Below are positions 16,952-25,229 of a DNA stretch of 49,581 nt, piece after piece (the stretch's first letter is position 1; each line of letters begins with the position of its first letter). A program made the position numbers and the translations under genes. The stretch lies in assembly GCA_903901015.1 (NCBI GenBank), contig CAIUPH010000102.1, forward strand, positions 1 to 49,581, written 5' to 3'. This stretch comes from Candidatus Bathyarchaeota archaeon (GTDB taxonomy: Archaea; Thermoproteota; Bathyarchaeia; Bathyarchaeales; Bathycorpusculaceae). The notes beneath the pieces are model-generated. The model worked only from the letters and a program-made list of their open reading frames with translations, ran no database searches and was not told the DNA's origin.

Positions 16952-17889
16952 TTCTGGGTGCGCCCCTTTTTATTTTTCACAAGTGAGTCGTAAGTGTCGG
17001 GGCGGCGGTTACGCAGAAAACCCCAGCCGTCCTGGATTTTTTTGTTCTGGTTCAAATCCACCTTCGCGATTAACACTTCTTCTTTTGTGGTGCTTGCTTC
17101 CGCCAACACTTTGCCAAAGGAATCGCACACAAATGAGCCGCCCCAAAACTCCAGTTCGCCCTCTTCACCAACGCGGTTAACGGCGGCAACATGAATTCCG
17201 TTTGCAATTGCATGGGAGCGCTGCACAGTTTTCCAAGCATCATGCCAATCGCCGTCCGCGGATGTGTAGCCTTTAACGTAGCCGATTGCGGTTGGGTAAA
17301 ATATGATTTCTGCGCCTTTGAGCGCGTTTATTCTGGCGGGTTCGGGGAACCATTGGTCGTAACATATGAGCACGCCAATTTTAGCGAAGGCGGTTTCAAA
17401 CACTTTGTAGTCTGAGTTGCCTTCTTCAAAGTAGTCTTTTTCGTAGAAGTAGGGGTCGTGGGGAATGTGGGCTTTGCGGTATGTGCCCATGACTTCGCCG
17501 TCTGAGTCGATTACGGCGGCTGAATTGTAGAATTTTCCATTTTGTGCTTTCTCGAAAATGGGGGCGATGATTACTATCTTGTGCTTCGTAGCCAGTTCAG
17601 AGAACAATCGGGTGGATTCGCCGGGGATAGATTCACCCAACTCCGCAACATCCAGCTTTTCCTGCTGCGGAAAATACCGCGTCCGATACAATTCTTGAAG
17701 GCACACGATTTGGGCGCCCATGTTTGCGGCTTGCCCGATTTTCTCTGCGGTTTTCGCCATGTTCTCCGCGGGATTCTCCGAAACTGAGGTTTGGATAAGC
17801 CCAATCGTTACTGCTCTATCGGTTTTTTTCTTTGGTGCTGGGTTCGGTTTGGCGGCGGATATTTGCTTTTCCATCCTTGTTTTCAACAT
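16948..17889 (-). CDS. aguB: N-carbamoylputrescine amidase (nitrilase superfamily)
   Basis: A 313-residue carbon-nitrogen hydrolase that releases putrescine from N-carbamoylputrescine. The catalytic Glu-Lys-Cys triad is in LQELYRTRYFPQ (Glu), YRKAHIPHDPYFYEKDYF (Lys) and GVLICYDQWFPE (Cys). The YFYEKDYFEEGN segment is specific to the AguB subgroup within the superfamily. The first 25 residues are Lys/Pro-rich and extra; Met6 (17874) is an alternative start. It is the first gene of the leftward polyamine operon and is divergent from nop5. Confidence 0.93.
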   Translation of the reverse strand: MLKTRMEKQISAAKPNPAPKKKTDRAVTIGLIQTSVSENPAENMAKTAEKIGQAANMGAQIVCLQELYRTRYFPQQEKLDVAELGESIPGESTRLFSELATKHKIVIIAPIFEKAQNGKFYNSAAVIDSDGEVMGTYRKAHIPHDPYFYEKDYFEEGNSDYKVFETAFAKIGVLICYDQWFPEPARINALKGAEIIFYPTAIGYVKGYTSADGDWHDAWKTVQRSHAIANGIHVAAVNRVGEEGELEFWGGSFVCDSFGKVLAEASTTKEEVLIAKVDLNQNKKIQDGWGFLRNRRPDTYDSLVKNKKGRTQK

Positions 17890-18094
17890 ATCTATCTGCT
17901 GTTCGTATTAACTTTTTTGAAAAAATATCAGGCGAACCAGACCTGAAAACGAGTCTTGCCACAAAAAGGGCTATATTTTTCCAGAGCAATCGATGGGCTT
18001 GGCATGTAAAACAGGGTTCTTTTCCATTCAACCCAACGAAACTATTTATTAAGCCAAAGCAGTGACAATACATTAGTTTACTGGGGCCACGTAC

Positions 18095-19507
18095 ATGAAA
18101 ATATTCATAGTTCAATTTCCCTTCGGCGTAGCAGCATTCGACGAAAACAACGGCTTAGTTGAAAAAGCATTGTTTCCAAAACAGGCGCAGGATGCAGCTA
18201 AGAGCCTGCTTAAAACCGAATCTGGAAAAATCGCAGACGAAGTCTCATCACTAATCAGCCTTCTCGCAAGCGTAGGCTACGACACATTCGTTTTTGAAAA
18301 CGGCAAGTTAGCCGAGGAAGCCCAGCGGAAAATGAAAATCGCCGTGGAAGTCGCTAAACCAGCGGAAACCGCAGTTTTGCACTCCCGCATGGGTGAAATC
18401 GCAGTTGAAACTGGCTTCACCAAAGACGAACAAGAACTTAGCGCGTGGAACCGCAGCGTAAGCATGGAACTCGCAAAAATGCGAATCAAAGGCGCCTCAG
18501 AAAAACGTGATTTAATCGTGGCGCAGAGCATCCAAACACTCGACAGCCTCGACCAAACCGTTAACCTCTTCATGGGCAGACTGCGAGAATGGTACGGCGT
18601 CTATTTCCCCGAGCTTGACCGCTTAATCGAGAAACATGAAACCTACTCGCGCCTCGTCACAAACCTTGGCAGCAGAGAAAACTTTACAGTTGAGGGCTTA
18701 GAGAGGGAAAACATTCCAAAGGAACGAACCCTGCTCGTTGCAAAAGCAGCGGAGTCATCGATGGGTGCAGACGTTGCCGAATCCGACTTGGAGATGGTTC
18801 AAGCCTTAGCCAAGGACGTTTTGAACTTCTATTTGCTGCGCAAAACCATGGAAGACTACGTTGACCGCACCATGGAGGAGCTGGCGCCAAACGTCCGCGC
18901 AGTCGCAGGTGCACTTCTTGGCGCACGCTTAATCGCTATGGCAGGAAGCCTACGCAACCTCGCCATGCGTCCAGCAAGCACCATCCAAGTTATAGGCGCA
19001 GAAAAAGCGCTCTTCCGCAGCTTAAAAACTGGGGCGCGTCCGCCTAAACACGGCTTAATCTTCCAGCACACGCTCCTGCACGACGCGAAAAGGTGGCAAC
19101 GCGGAAAAATCGCGCGTGTCATCGCAGGCAAACTCGCCATCGCAGCCAGAGCAGACGCTTTCGGAGCAGGCCACTACATCGGAGACAAACTCAAAGCCGA
19201 CATCAACAAACGCCTCGAAGAAATCCAGACAAAATACAAAGATCCGCCAGCACCAAAAGAAGCTAAACCACGACCCGAAGGCCAATTTGAACACCGCGAA
19301 CAACGCCCACCAAGAAGAGATGAAGGCAGATTCAGGGGCGGAGGCAAAAACTTCAGCGGAGGCGACCGCGGACCACGACCACCACGCCAAGGAAGCGGCG
19401 GTGGAGGCGGAGGACGCAACTTCGGCTACGGCGGCGGACGAGACAGAGACAGGCGCGGTGGCGGCGGACCGAACCGGGGACCAGAACGACGTGCACCTCA
19501 AAGTTAA
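18095..19507 (+). CDS. Nop5 (Nop56/58 homologue) of the C/D-box sRNP, with RGG-rich tail
   Basis: A 470-residue core protein of the box C/D sRNP, which directs 2'-O-methylation of rRNA and tRNA. The N-terminal domain binds fibrillarin, a coiled coil follows, and the Nop domain is clear (VIGAEKALFRSLKTGA near residue 300, GLIFQHTLLHDAKRWQRGKI, IAGKLAIAARADAFG). Archaeal Nop5 normally ends soon after the Nop domain. Here about 85 residues follow, rich in Arg, Gly and Pro (RFRGGGKNF, GSGGGGGGRNFGYGGGRDRD), resembling eukaryotic GAR/RGG tails. A TATA-like ACTATTTATTAA is upstream. Fibrillarin starts inside its 3' end. Confidence 0.93.
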   Translation: MKIFIVQFPFGVAAFDENNGLVEKALFPKQAQDAAKSLLKTESGKIADEVSSLISLLASVGYDTFVFENGKLAEEAQRKMKIAVEVAKPAETAVLHSRMGEIAVETGFTKDEQELSAWNRSVSMELAKMRIKGASEKRDLIVAQSIQTLDSLDQTVNLFMGRLREWYGVYFPELDRLIEKHETYSRLVTNLGSRENFTVEGLERENIPKERTLLVAKAAESSMGADVAESDLEMVQALAKDVLNFYLLRKTMEDYVDRTMEELAPNVRAVAGALLGARLIAMAGSLRNLAMRPASTIQVIGAEKALFRSLKTGARPPKHGLIFQHTLLHDAKRWQRGKIARVIAGKLAIAARADAFGAGHYIGDKLKADINKRLEEIQTKYKDPPAPKEAKPRPEGQFEHREQRPPRRDEGRFRGGGKNFSGGDRGPRPPRQGSGGGGGGRNFGYGGGRDRDRRGGGGPNRGPERRAPQS

Positions 19508-20189
19508 ACCGCACCCAAAATTCAAAGAAATCTACCAAGTAATACTCGAAGACGGCTCCCAACGATTAGCCACAAAAAACCTAACTCCGGGACTTCGGGT
19601 TTATGGTGAGCGGCTTTTCAAATTCAAATATGTTGAATACCGTGTTTGGGATGCTTTCCGCAGCAAACTCGCAGGCGGCATCATCAAAGGTGTGCAGAAC
19701 GTGCCTGTTGAGCCCGGCTATAAAATTTTGTATTTAGGTGCTGCATCAGGAACCACTCCGAGCCACGTGTCAGACATCGTCGGCGACTCGGGGCACGTTT
19801 ACTGCGTCGAATTCGCCCAGCGCTCCCTACGTGACCTCGTCAACAACGTTGCCGCATACCGAACCAACATCTCCCCAATGCTGGAAGATGCGCGGATGCC
19901 CGAACGCTACGCCATGTTCATCTCAGGCAAAGTCGACACAATCTACTGCGACGTCGCCCAACCAGAACAGGCAAAGTTGCTCGCCGACAACGCAGACGTC
20001 TTCCTAAAACCAGGCGGCTGGGTCATGCTCGCATGCAAATCCCAGAGCATCGACGTAACCATGGCGCCAGAAGCAGTCTACCGCCAAGAAGCAGCAATTT
20101 TAAGGAACAGAGGCTTCGACGTCAAAGAAGTCGTAGATTTGGAACCCTACGACAAAGCACACGCCATGATAGTAGCCCAGAAAATCTAA
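19491..20189 (+). CDS. flpA: Fibrillarin-like rRNA/tRNA 2'-O-methyltransferase
   Basis: A 232-residue SAM-dependent methyltransferase, the catalytic subunit of the C/D-box sRNP. The opening VKPHPKFKEIYQVILEDGSQ, the hinge YGERLFKFKYVEYRVWDAFR, the SAM loop LYLGAASGTTPSHVSDIVG and CDVAQPEQAKLLADNADVFL are all typical. The start is GTG 19491, inside nop5 and 17 bases before its stop; this gives the normal fibrillarin length. The same frame runs open back to 19116, but that part is the shadow of the Nop5 RGG-coding region. Confidence 0.93.
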   Translation: MHLKVKPHPKFKEIYQVILEDGSQRLATKNLTPGLRVYGERLFKFKYVEYRVWDAFRSKLAGGIIKGVQNVPVEPGYKILYLGAASGTTPSHVSDIVGDSGHVYCVEFAQRSLRDLVNNVAAYRTNISPMLEDARMPERYAMFISGKVDTIYCDVAQPEQAKLLADNADVFLKPGGWVMLACKSQSIDVTMAPEAVYRQEAAILRNRGFDVKEVVDLEPYDKAHAMIVAQKI

Positions 20190-20319
20190 TTTTAATCAAA
20201 ACCCAGAAAGCCCAAATTCCCTATACTATTCCACACCCAATAAAACATGTAAAACACCTATCAAAATAAGTAAGCTTTTCAAGGTCGATACGGCACGAAC
20301 CTATTTGGAGCCTATTAGA

Positions 20320-20394
20320 GGTTCTATGTTGAAACCTATAGGGGGTAGGTCAGTATTGGCACAGAACCAGCGCATAAACATGTTGAAAATCAGT
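20320..20394 (+). repeat. 75-bp dispersed repeat, copy 1
   Basis: GGTTCTATGTTGAAACC begins a 75-base block that recurs in reverse orientation at 47702-47776 with one mismatch (A for G). It is preceded by GAACCTATTTGGAGCC, which can pair with its start. A shorter relative occurs at 35265-35337. High identity over non-coding DNA suggests recent spread or a selected function. Confidence 0.8.
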
Positions 20395-20545
20395 CACCAA
20401 AATAAGCGAATAAAAAGACCACCGAGACCAGCAATTATTCCAAACAGCCAATTCTGCCTTAAAACAAGCCGCAAAGGTCCGTTCTTAGCCTCCGATGCGG
20501 GAAAGGTTTATTTCATGCAAGGGCACTATGATGTGAAATTGCAGG

Positions 20546-20584
20546 CGGACAACCGTGTCCGTTGGGATGTGGTCCTTCGGGACT
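20546..20584 (+). promoter_or_regulatory. Tandem leader hairpins upstream of L15e
   Basis: CGGACA-ACCG-TGTCCG (20546-20561) is followed by GTCC-TTCG-GGAC (20572-20583). The second is a C(UUCG)G tetraloop hairpin, exceptionally stable in RNA. Both lie 40-78 bases before the L15e ATG and downstream of the likely promoter, so they would be transcribed. A ribosomal-protein autoregulatory leader is possible but unproven. Confidence 0.5.
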
Positions 20585-20623
20585 GAACCGTAAGCAAACA
20601 ACACATTAGGAGAAAAAATTTAG

Positions 20624-21232
20624 ATGGCATACAAATACATAGCTGAAGAATGGGCTCACCCCGAAAAAAGCTTCGTTGAAGAACTCATGCGCCAACGCTT
20701 AGTGCAGTGGCGTAAACAACCAACCACAATACGCCTCGAGCATCCAACACGGCTCGACCGCGCAAGAAAACTCGGGTACAAAGCTAAACAAGGCTTTGTT
20801 GTTGCCCGAACAAAAGTCCGAAGAGGCAACTTAAGAAAACTCCGTCCCAGATCAGGACGACGCCCCAAACGTATGGGTGTCGCCAAATTCAAACCAGGAA
20901 AAAGCATCCGACTTATAGCTGAAGAACGAACCGCCAAACGCTTCCCCAACCTTGAAGTCTTAAACAGCTACTGGGTAGGCGAAGATGGCAAGCACAAATG
21001 GTTCGAAGTCATACTTGTTGACCCCAATGCGCCAACCATAAAGACTGACAAAGACGTCAGCTGGATAACAGAGCCACAACACGCCAGCAGAGTCTTCCGC
21101 AGCATGACCAGCGCAGGCAAAAACGTTCGGGGACTCCACCACCGCGGAAGAGGCTCAGAGAAAGCCCGTCCAAGCCGCAGAATCGGCAACACTGGACGCC
21201 ACGGCGACCACCAGGTAAAAGGAGGCAAATAA
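20624..21232 (+). CDS. rpl15e: Large-subunit ribosomal protein eL15
   Basis: A 202-residue ribosomal protein found in archaea and eukaryotes. The opening MAYKYIAEEWAHPEKSFVEE, TIRLEHPTRLDRARKLGYKA, RRGNLRKLRPRSGRRPKRMG and GLHHRGRGSEKARPSRRIGN near the end match the eL15 family, in the usual length. AGGAGA precedes the ATG. It opens a tight unit with L13e, an RNA-binding protein and two RNase P subunits; gaps and overlaps are small throughout. Confidence 0.97.
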   Translation: MAYKYIAEEWAHPEKSFVEELMRQRLVQWRKQPTTIRLEHPTRLDRARKLGYKAKQGFVVARTKVRRGNLRKLRPRSGRRPKRMGVAKFKPGKSIRLIAEERTAKRFPNLEVLNSYWVGEDGKHKWFEVILVDPNAPTIKTDKDVSWITEPQHASRVFRSMTSAGKNVRGLHHRGRGSEKARPSRRIGNTGRHGDHQVKGGK

Positions 21233-21493
21233 ATGCACCACTTAAAAATCATCATCATTAAACAAAACGGCAAAAAAAGCGACGGACAAGGCTTCAGCCA
21301 AAACGAACTCAAAGAAGCAGGCGTAAACAAACAGCAAGCCAAACAAATGGGCTTCCGCGTCGATGTTAAACGCAAATCTACACACAAAGAAAACGTGGAT
21401 TGCATAAAATTACACGCAAAAGAAGCAATAGCCAAAGCCGCGGCACAGCCCAAAAAGCCAAAGCCCACATTCAAAGCCAAAGCAAAAAGCTAA
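21233..21493 (+). CDS. rpl13e: Large-subunit ribosomal protein eL13 (short archaeal form)
   Basis: An 86-residue protein. The stretch GKKSDGQGFSQNELKEAG, then NKQQAKQMGFRVDVKRKSTH and KENV, is the conserved core of eL13. Archaeal eL13 is this short and occurs mainly in TACK and Asgard lineages, which helps place the organism. The C-terminus is Lys/Ala/Pro-rich and low in complexity. Its ATG follows the L15e stop directly, with AGGAGG just before that stop. Confidence 0.85.
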   Translation: MHHLKIIIIKQNGKKSDGQGFSQNELKEAGVNKQQAKQMGFRVDVKRKSTHKENVDCIKLHAKEAIAKAAAQPKKPKPTFKAKAKS

Positions 21494-21525
21494 AAGCCAC
21501 AATCCCCACTCAAAAACGGTAACCA

Positions 21526-21972
21526 ATGTCTGATAAACCGCCAATAGCCTACATCGACATCCGAGTCTTCGCCCACGCAACCGAAGACCCAGCCAAAGTC
21601 CAAACAGCCGTACGAAACCTATTGCCAGAACAGCTGGCACAAACCTTTGTTTTTAAAAAAACCGATTGCACGGGGCACTACGGAAACTCAATTACCCTTT
21701 TTACATCGAAATTAACCGATAAAAAACTGATGCCGAGCGCAGTGGAGAAAATCGGCAAAGCGCTAAGCGCGTTGGATAAGGAAGAGTTGGAACGCGACAT
21801 AAAACTGCATCTGGAAAAAGGAAACCTTTACCTGCGATTTGATAAGCAATCAGCTTTTCTTGGTTCACTCAGATTCTCTTCACATGACCCCATCCACCTA
21901 AAAATTCATTTTAAGAACAAAACTGCACAGGAAATAACGGATTTTTCCAAGCAAACTGGGCTACTGCCATGA
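21526..21972 (+). CDS. RNA-binding protein of the archaeal COG1325 (predicted exosome-associated) family
   Basis: A 148-residue protein. IAYIDIRVFAHATEDPAKVQ at the start, CTGHYGNSITLFTSKLTDKK in the middle, and LYLRFDKQSAFLG, then DPIHLKIHF, match the archaeal family described as RNA-binding or exosome subunit-like. In many archaea this gene lies between L15e and RNase P component 3, as here. Its precise biochemical role is not established. It overlaps rnp3 by four bases. Confidence 0.85.
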   Translation: MSDKPPIAYIDIRVFAHATEDPAKVQTAVRNLLPEQLAQTFVFKKTDCTGHYGNSITLFTSKLTDKKLMPSAVEKIGKALSALDKEELERDIKLHLEKGNLYLRFDKQSAFLGSLRFSSHDPIHLKIHFKNKTAQEITDFSKQTGLLP

Positions 21973-22703
21973 CCCGACCCTTCATGGACCTTCATCTGCG
22001 CTTAAACCCCAAAGACCACCAAACCGCCCAGCGACTAATTGACAAAGCAGCACAGTTGGGTTACCGCAGCATCAGCGTGCCCTTCACGGCTGGATTGCAG
22101 GAAACCGACGCAGCTGCCCTCAGAGCCGCATCTGCAAAAGCAGGCTTGGATTTTGTTTTGCGTGCGGATTTTAAACCCCGCTCACAGGAGGATATGATGC
22201 GTTTTCTGCGCAAATTCAGGCGCCAGTTCGAAGTTATATGTATCATCTGTGACGAAAAAGAAATTGCGCGCCAAGCCGCCAAGGACAGACGCGTTGACCT
22301 GCTTAATTTTCCCAGCTTAGACTACCATAAACGATTCTTCGACCGCGCTGAAGCTGAACTTGCAAGTTGCAGTTTGGCAGCGTTGGAAGTCGACGCTAAA
22401 CCCCTGCTTGTCATGGAGGGTCCGCCACGAGTTAGACTGCTTTCATGTTTGCGCCGTGAAGTGGCAATCGCACTTGAGTTTCACGTGCCCATCGTGGTTT
22501 CCAGTGGCGTTGCCGAGGAAAATTTGATGCGTATGCCAAGGGATTTGGCAAGTTTAGCTTATGTTTTCGGGCTTGGTGAAGCACAGGCTCTGGATGCAGT
22601 TTCAACTAACCCAATGGAAATTGTTTTGCGTAACCGCGAGAAACTCAGTTCACGGTTTATCGCCCCAGGCATCACTGTCGTCAAGGAGGGCACCCCCCTT
22701 TGA
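21969..22703 (+). CDS. rnp3: RNase P protein component 3 (Rpp30)
   Basis: A 244-residue TIM-barrel-like subunit of archaeal RNase P, which removes tRNA 5' leaders. Recognisable blocks are MDLHLRLNPKDHQTAQRLID, ICIICDEKEIARQAAKDRRV then DLLNFPSLDYHKRFFDRAEA, IALEFHVPIVVSSGVAEE and MPRDLASLAYVFGLGEAQAL. Length is normal. It is translationally coupled both to the upstream RNA-binding gene and to rnp2. Confidence 0.93.
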   Translation: MTRPFMDLHLRLNPKDHQTAQRLIDKAAQLGYRSISVPFTAGLQETDAAALRAASAKAGLDFVLRADFKPRSQEDMMRFLRKFRRQFEVICIICDEKEIARQAAKDRRVDLLNFPSLDYHKRFFDRAEAELASCSLAALEVDAKPLLVMEGPPRVRLLSCLRREVAIALEFHVPIVVSSGVAEENLMRMPRDLASLAYVFGLGEAQALDAVSTNPMEIVLRNREKLSSRFIAPGITVVKEGTPL

Positions 22704-23014
22704 AACGTGTTAAACGCCGCTACCTCGCAGTTCAGTTAGAATCTGAAGGGTTGCCAAGTGAGCGCGAGTTTATGGATGCACTTTGGGCTTCTGTGACAAA
22801 GTTGTTCGGTGAGGTTGGGGCGAGTACCACGGGTTTGTCTTTGATTAATTTTGATGGGGCGCGCAAAATCTTTGTGGTGCGTTCTTCGCTTGCGTCTTTA
22901 CCGATGGTTCGGGCGTCGCTGGCTGCGGTGACTGGTGTGGCTGGTAAGAGTGCGTCGATGCATGTTTTGGCGGTTTCGGGTACGCTTAAGGCGCTGTATG
23001 CTAATATCGGATAG
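22700..23014 (+). CDS. rnp2: RNase P protein component 2 (Pop5)
   Basis: A 104-residue subunit that pairs with Rpp30 in archaeal RNase P. The opening KRVKRRYLAVQLESEG and the core GASTTGLSLINFDGARKIFV, then VRSS, are typical of Pop5. It begins with TTG overlapping the rnp3 stop (TTGA), a strong sign of coupling. In many archaea proteasome and SBDS genes follow; here a LeuA-family gene does, after a 180-base gap. Confidence 0.92.
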   Translation: MKRVKRRYLAVQLESEGLPSEREFMDALWASVTKLFGEVGASTTGLSLINFDGARKIFVVRSSLASLPMVRASLAAVTGVAGKSASMHVLAVSGTLKALYANIG

Positions 23015-23193
23015 TTCGCTTGTTTGAGTGTAAAGGTTTTGTTAGTGTTTAGACAAAACATTTCACAGTTAAGTCTCATAATAGCTTGGACAAACTTACA
23101 TAAATGATGCAGAAACGTTTATCAATTCCACACATGCGTTATTTAGCGTTACAAAAGCGTCCAGAAAACCCAAAACAAAACGAGAGAACAAAA

Positions 23194-24423
23194 ATGGACA
23201 TAAAAGACTTCTACTTCAAACTCAAACCCCTAAAAACCCAACCCATCATAGACGACAGCACACTTCGAGACGGCATACAAATGCCTGGCTTAGCCGCAGG
23301 ACCCAAAGACGCAGCAAAAATCGCCCAGATGCTAAGCGAAGTCGGCGTAGAACGCATCGAACTTTTCCACTACCAAGAACCAGACAAAAAAGCTGCAAAA
23401 CTAATCCTTGACCAGAAACTCGACATGCGGGTTGCAGCCTGGTGCAGAGCCGTCAAAGAAGACGTCGACAGCGCAGTTGCCCTAGGGTTTGAAGAAGTCG
23501 GATTATCTCATCCAGTTTCAGAATTACATTTCAAGGCTAAATGGCCAGAAAAAACCCAGGAGCAAATCCTCGCAAACATCATCGACGTAACCGAGTACGC
23601 TGCCAAAACCTGCGGGTTGCGGACTTTCGTTCATGGTGAAGATAGCACCCGGGCAGACTGGAGCTTTGAAAAACGCCTCATAAACGCCGTTGCGGACGCA
23701 GGCGCAGAATGCTACCGCATATGCGACACAGTCGGTATAGGATTATCTGATCCCGAAGCGCCTTTGCCAAATGGCATTCCCGCAAAAGTTGTAGCTATCA
23801 AGAAGCAAACGCGGATGAAAGCAATTGAGATTCATGCCCATGACGACTTCGGCAACGCAGTCGAGAACACCATGGCGGCTATTAAGGCTGCTTCAGGAGT
23901 CTGGGATAAAGTCTACGCCAGCACCACTTACCTTGGCATCGGCGAGCGAGCAGGTAACGCTGAAACAGAAAAAGTTCTGCTTAACCTGTACCTTCATTAC
24001 GGCGTCATGAAGTACCAGGGCAAAACCGAGAAGATGAAGGCAACTGCTGATTTCATCGGCAAAGCAACCGGTTACATAGTGCCGCCAAACAAGGCAATCG
24101 TCGGCGACTACGGCTTTGCGCACGAGTCGGGAATTCACACTCACGGAGTCCTCAACGACCCTTGGACCTACGAGCCTTACCCGCCTGAACTGGTCGGTAA
24201 CACACGGCGTTTAACCATCGGCAAACAATCTGGCAAGGGCATAATTAAACACAAAATCACCGAGCTGTCAGGAAACGTTCCAGACGATTCAACTGTTGCT
24301 TCAGTCGTTGACACCGTCAAAGATATGTATGCTAATGGTCGCAGAGCCTCGCTTAAAGAGGAAGAATTCAAGAAAATCCTTCGCGTGCTAAGAATCCTGC
24401 CTGAGAACAGCAACTGCCCATAA
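23194..24423 (+). CDS. LeuA/homocitrate synthase-family acyltransferase
   Basis: A 409-residue enzyme of the HMGL-like family that condenses acetyl-CoA with a 2-oxoacid (isopropylmalate, citramalate or homocitrate type). Motifs: IIDDSTLRDGIQMPGLAAG (a variant of DTTLRDGEQ), IEIHAHDDFGNAVENTMAAI with the metal-binding HxH, STTYLGIGERAGNAETEKVL, and HESGIHTHGVL. The C-terminal regulatory domain of leucine-sensitive enzymes appears to be absent. The acceptor cannot be told from motifs. ATG 23194 is chosen as it begins the conserved part; the frame extends to 23104. The gene is alone in its unit. Confidence 0.85.
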   Translation: MDIKDFYFKLKPLKTQPIIDDSTLRDGIQMPGLAAGPKDAAKIAQMLSEVGVERIELFHYQEPDKKAAKLILDQKLDMRVAAWCRAVKEDVDSAVALGFEEVGLSHPVSELHFKAKWPEKTQEQILANIIDVTEYAAKTCGLRTFVHGEDSTRADWSFEKRLINAVADAGAECYRICDTVGIGLSDPEAPLPNGIPAKVVAIKKQTRMKAIEIHAHDDFGNAVENTMAAIKAASGVWDKVYASTTYLGIGERAGNAETEKVLLNLYLHYGVMKYQGKTEKMKATADFIGKATGYIVPPNKAIVGDYGFAHESGIHTHGVLNDPWTYEPYPPELVGNTRRLTIGKQSGKGIIKHKITELSGNVPDDSTVASVVDTVKDMYANGRRASLKEEEFKKILRVLRILPENSNCP

Positions 24424-24582
24424 TAGCGAAAGGGAAAATAACCCTCCCTTGCTATTTGTTCTAGCAAGTGTGACCTCTAAGGGTTGACCTCTCCCTAATC
24501 GTCATTGTCAGCAACACAATGGTTGTTTTCGCTACTTTCCTCACAACGCTAACGCGACCAAATCAGGACTTTTAAGGGAAAT

Positions 24583-24693
24583 GTCAATGCTGTTCAATGC
24601 TTGGAGTCTTTTCGCAAGTACGTTAAAGCCGAGCGCAGTGAACTGGTAGATATGGATAAGGACGAACTCACCAAGTTTCTGGATTACCTATAA
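24583..24693 (+). pseudogene. Possible tyrosine-recombinase N-terminal fragment
   Basis: The frame reads LESFRKYVKAERSELVDMDK followed by DELTKFLDYL and a stop. This resembles the SAM-like DNA-binding domain at the start of archaeal XerA-type integrases. No catalytic domain follows. It is a remnant at best, and the resemblance is short. Confidence 0.3.
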
Positions 24694-24735
24694 GAGCTTG
24701 GGGCTGGATAATTTCAAAAAATAATTTAATCAAGG

Positions 24736-24843
24736 TTACTTGGATTTTGGTTTTTCATCGGTAACTTCTTTGAACGTTACTGTGATTTCTCTTGGTATGG
24801 TCTTTTGTGTTATCGAGTATTTTTGTTTCTTTTTGTTAGTCAT
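24736..24843 (-). CDS. Small basic protein of 35 residues
   Basis: The frame runs from ATG 24843 to TAA and encodes MTNKKKQKYSITQKTIPREI then TVTFKEVTDEKPKSK. A strong Shine-Dalgarno sequence (AAAGGGGGTT) lies immediately before the ATG, which is the main reason for calling it. It is charged, with one short beta-prone stretch, and no family is recognised. It is next to the integrase-like fragment and may belong to the same decayed element. Confidence 0.45.
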   Translation of the reverse strand: MTNKKKQKYSITQKTIPREITVTFKEVTDEKPKSK

Positions 24844-25229
24844 AACCCCCTTTAAGATTGGATTAACGTTTTATAAGTTGTGTTTGCGTGAGGTTGTTGA
24901 GCCATCGCTTTGTTGCCTCAAAGCCTAGACAGAAAACGACTGCGGTTCTACGATGACCTTTAGAGCTTAGACTGCTGAGTTAGGTACATTTTATATCCTG
25001 TTGCCAACAATAGCTTCCTTGTGGGTTGATTGGTTTGACTGTTGATGCGGACCGAACAAAAAAGCCAAAGCTGCCTAAAAAACGGATATTAAAAAAGAAT
25101 ATTCGAAGATAAGCCGCCGTTGAACTTCGCAGCCATTTTAGCTTGAAAATCCAGTGTTAAGAATGCATCTGAAAAACAGGTTTTATACGAAATAAAGAAA
25201 ATAAAAGAATAGATGGGTTTGGGTTTAGC
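24844..25229. other. Intergenic stretch without recognisable gene
   Basis: About 390 bases with stop codons in all frames at short intervals. A short basic frame near 25026-25109 (PKLPKKRILKKNIRR) is too weak to call. It follows the recombinase-like fragment and is probably decayed DNA plus the 3' flank of the Lrp gene. Confidence 0.35.

Larger units (their letters stand above)
20190..20623. other. Intergenic region with repeat, promoter and structured leader
   Basis: This 434-base gap interrupts the RNA-processing cluster. It holds one copy of a 75-bp dispersed repeat (20320-20394), a TATA-like AAAGGTTTATTTC near 20503-20515, and two hairpins just before the L15e gene. Open frames across it follow the repeat and are not called. 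Confidence 0.5.

Noticed and set aside
16298-16993. 231-codon frame on the plus strand
   Set aside because: It is the antisense shadow of agmatine deiminase, whose catalytic motifs are all on the minus strand.
19116-19490. Upstream extension of the fibrillarin frame by about 125 codons
   Set aside because: It is antiphase to the RGG-coding part of nop5, low in complexity, and unlike any fibrillarin N-terminus; GTG 19491 gives the normal length.
20305-20586. 93-codon frame upstream of L15e
   Set aside because: It runs through the 75-bp repeat and the hairpin leader; the same repeat at 47702 is open only by chance.
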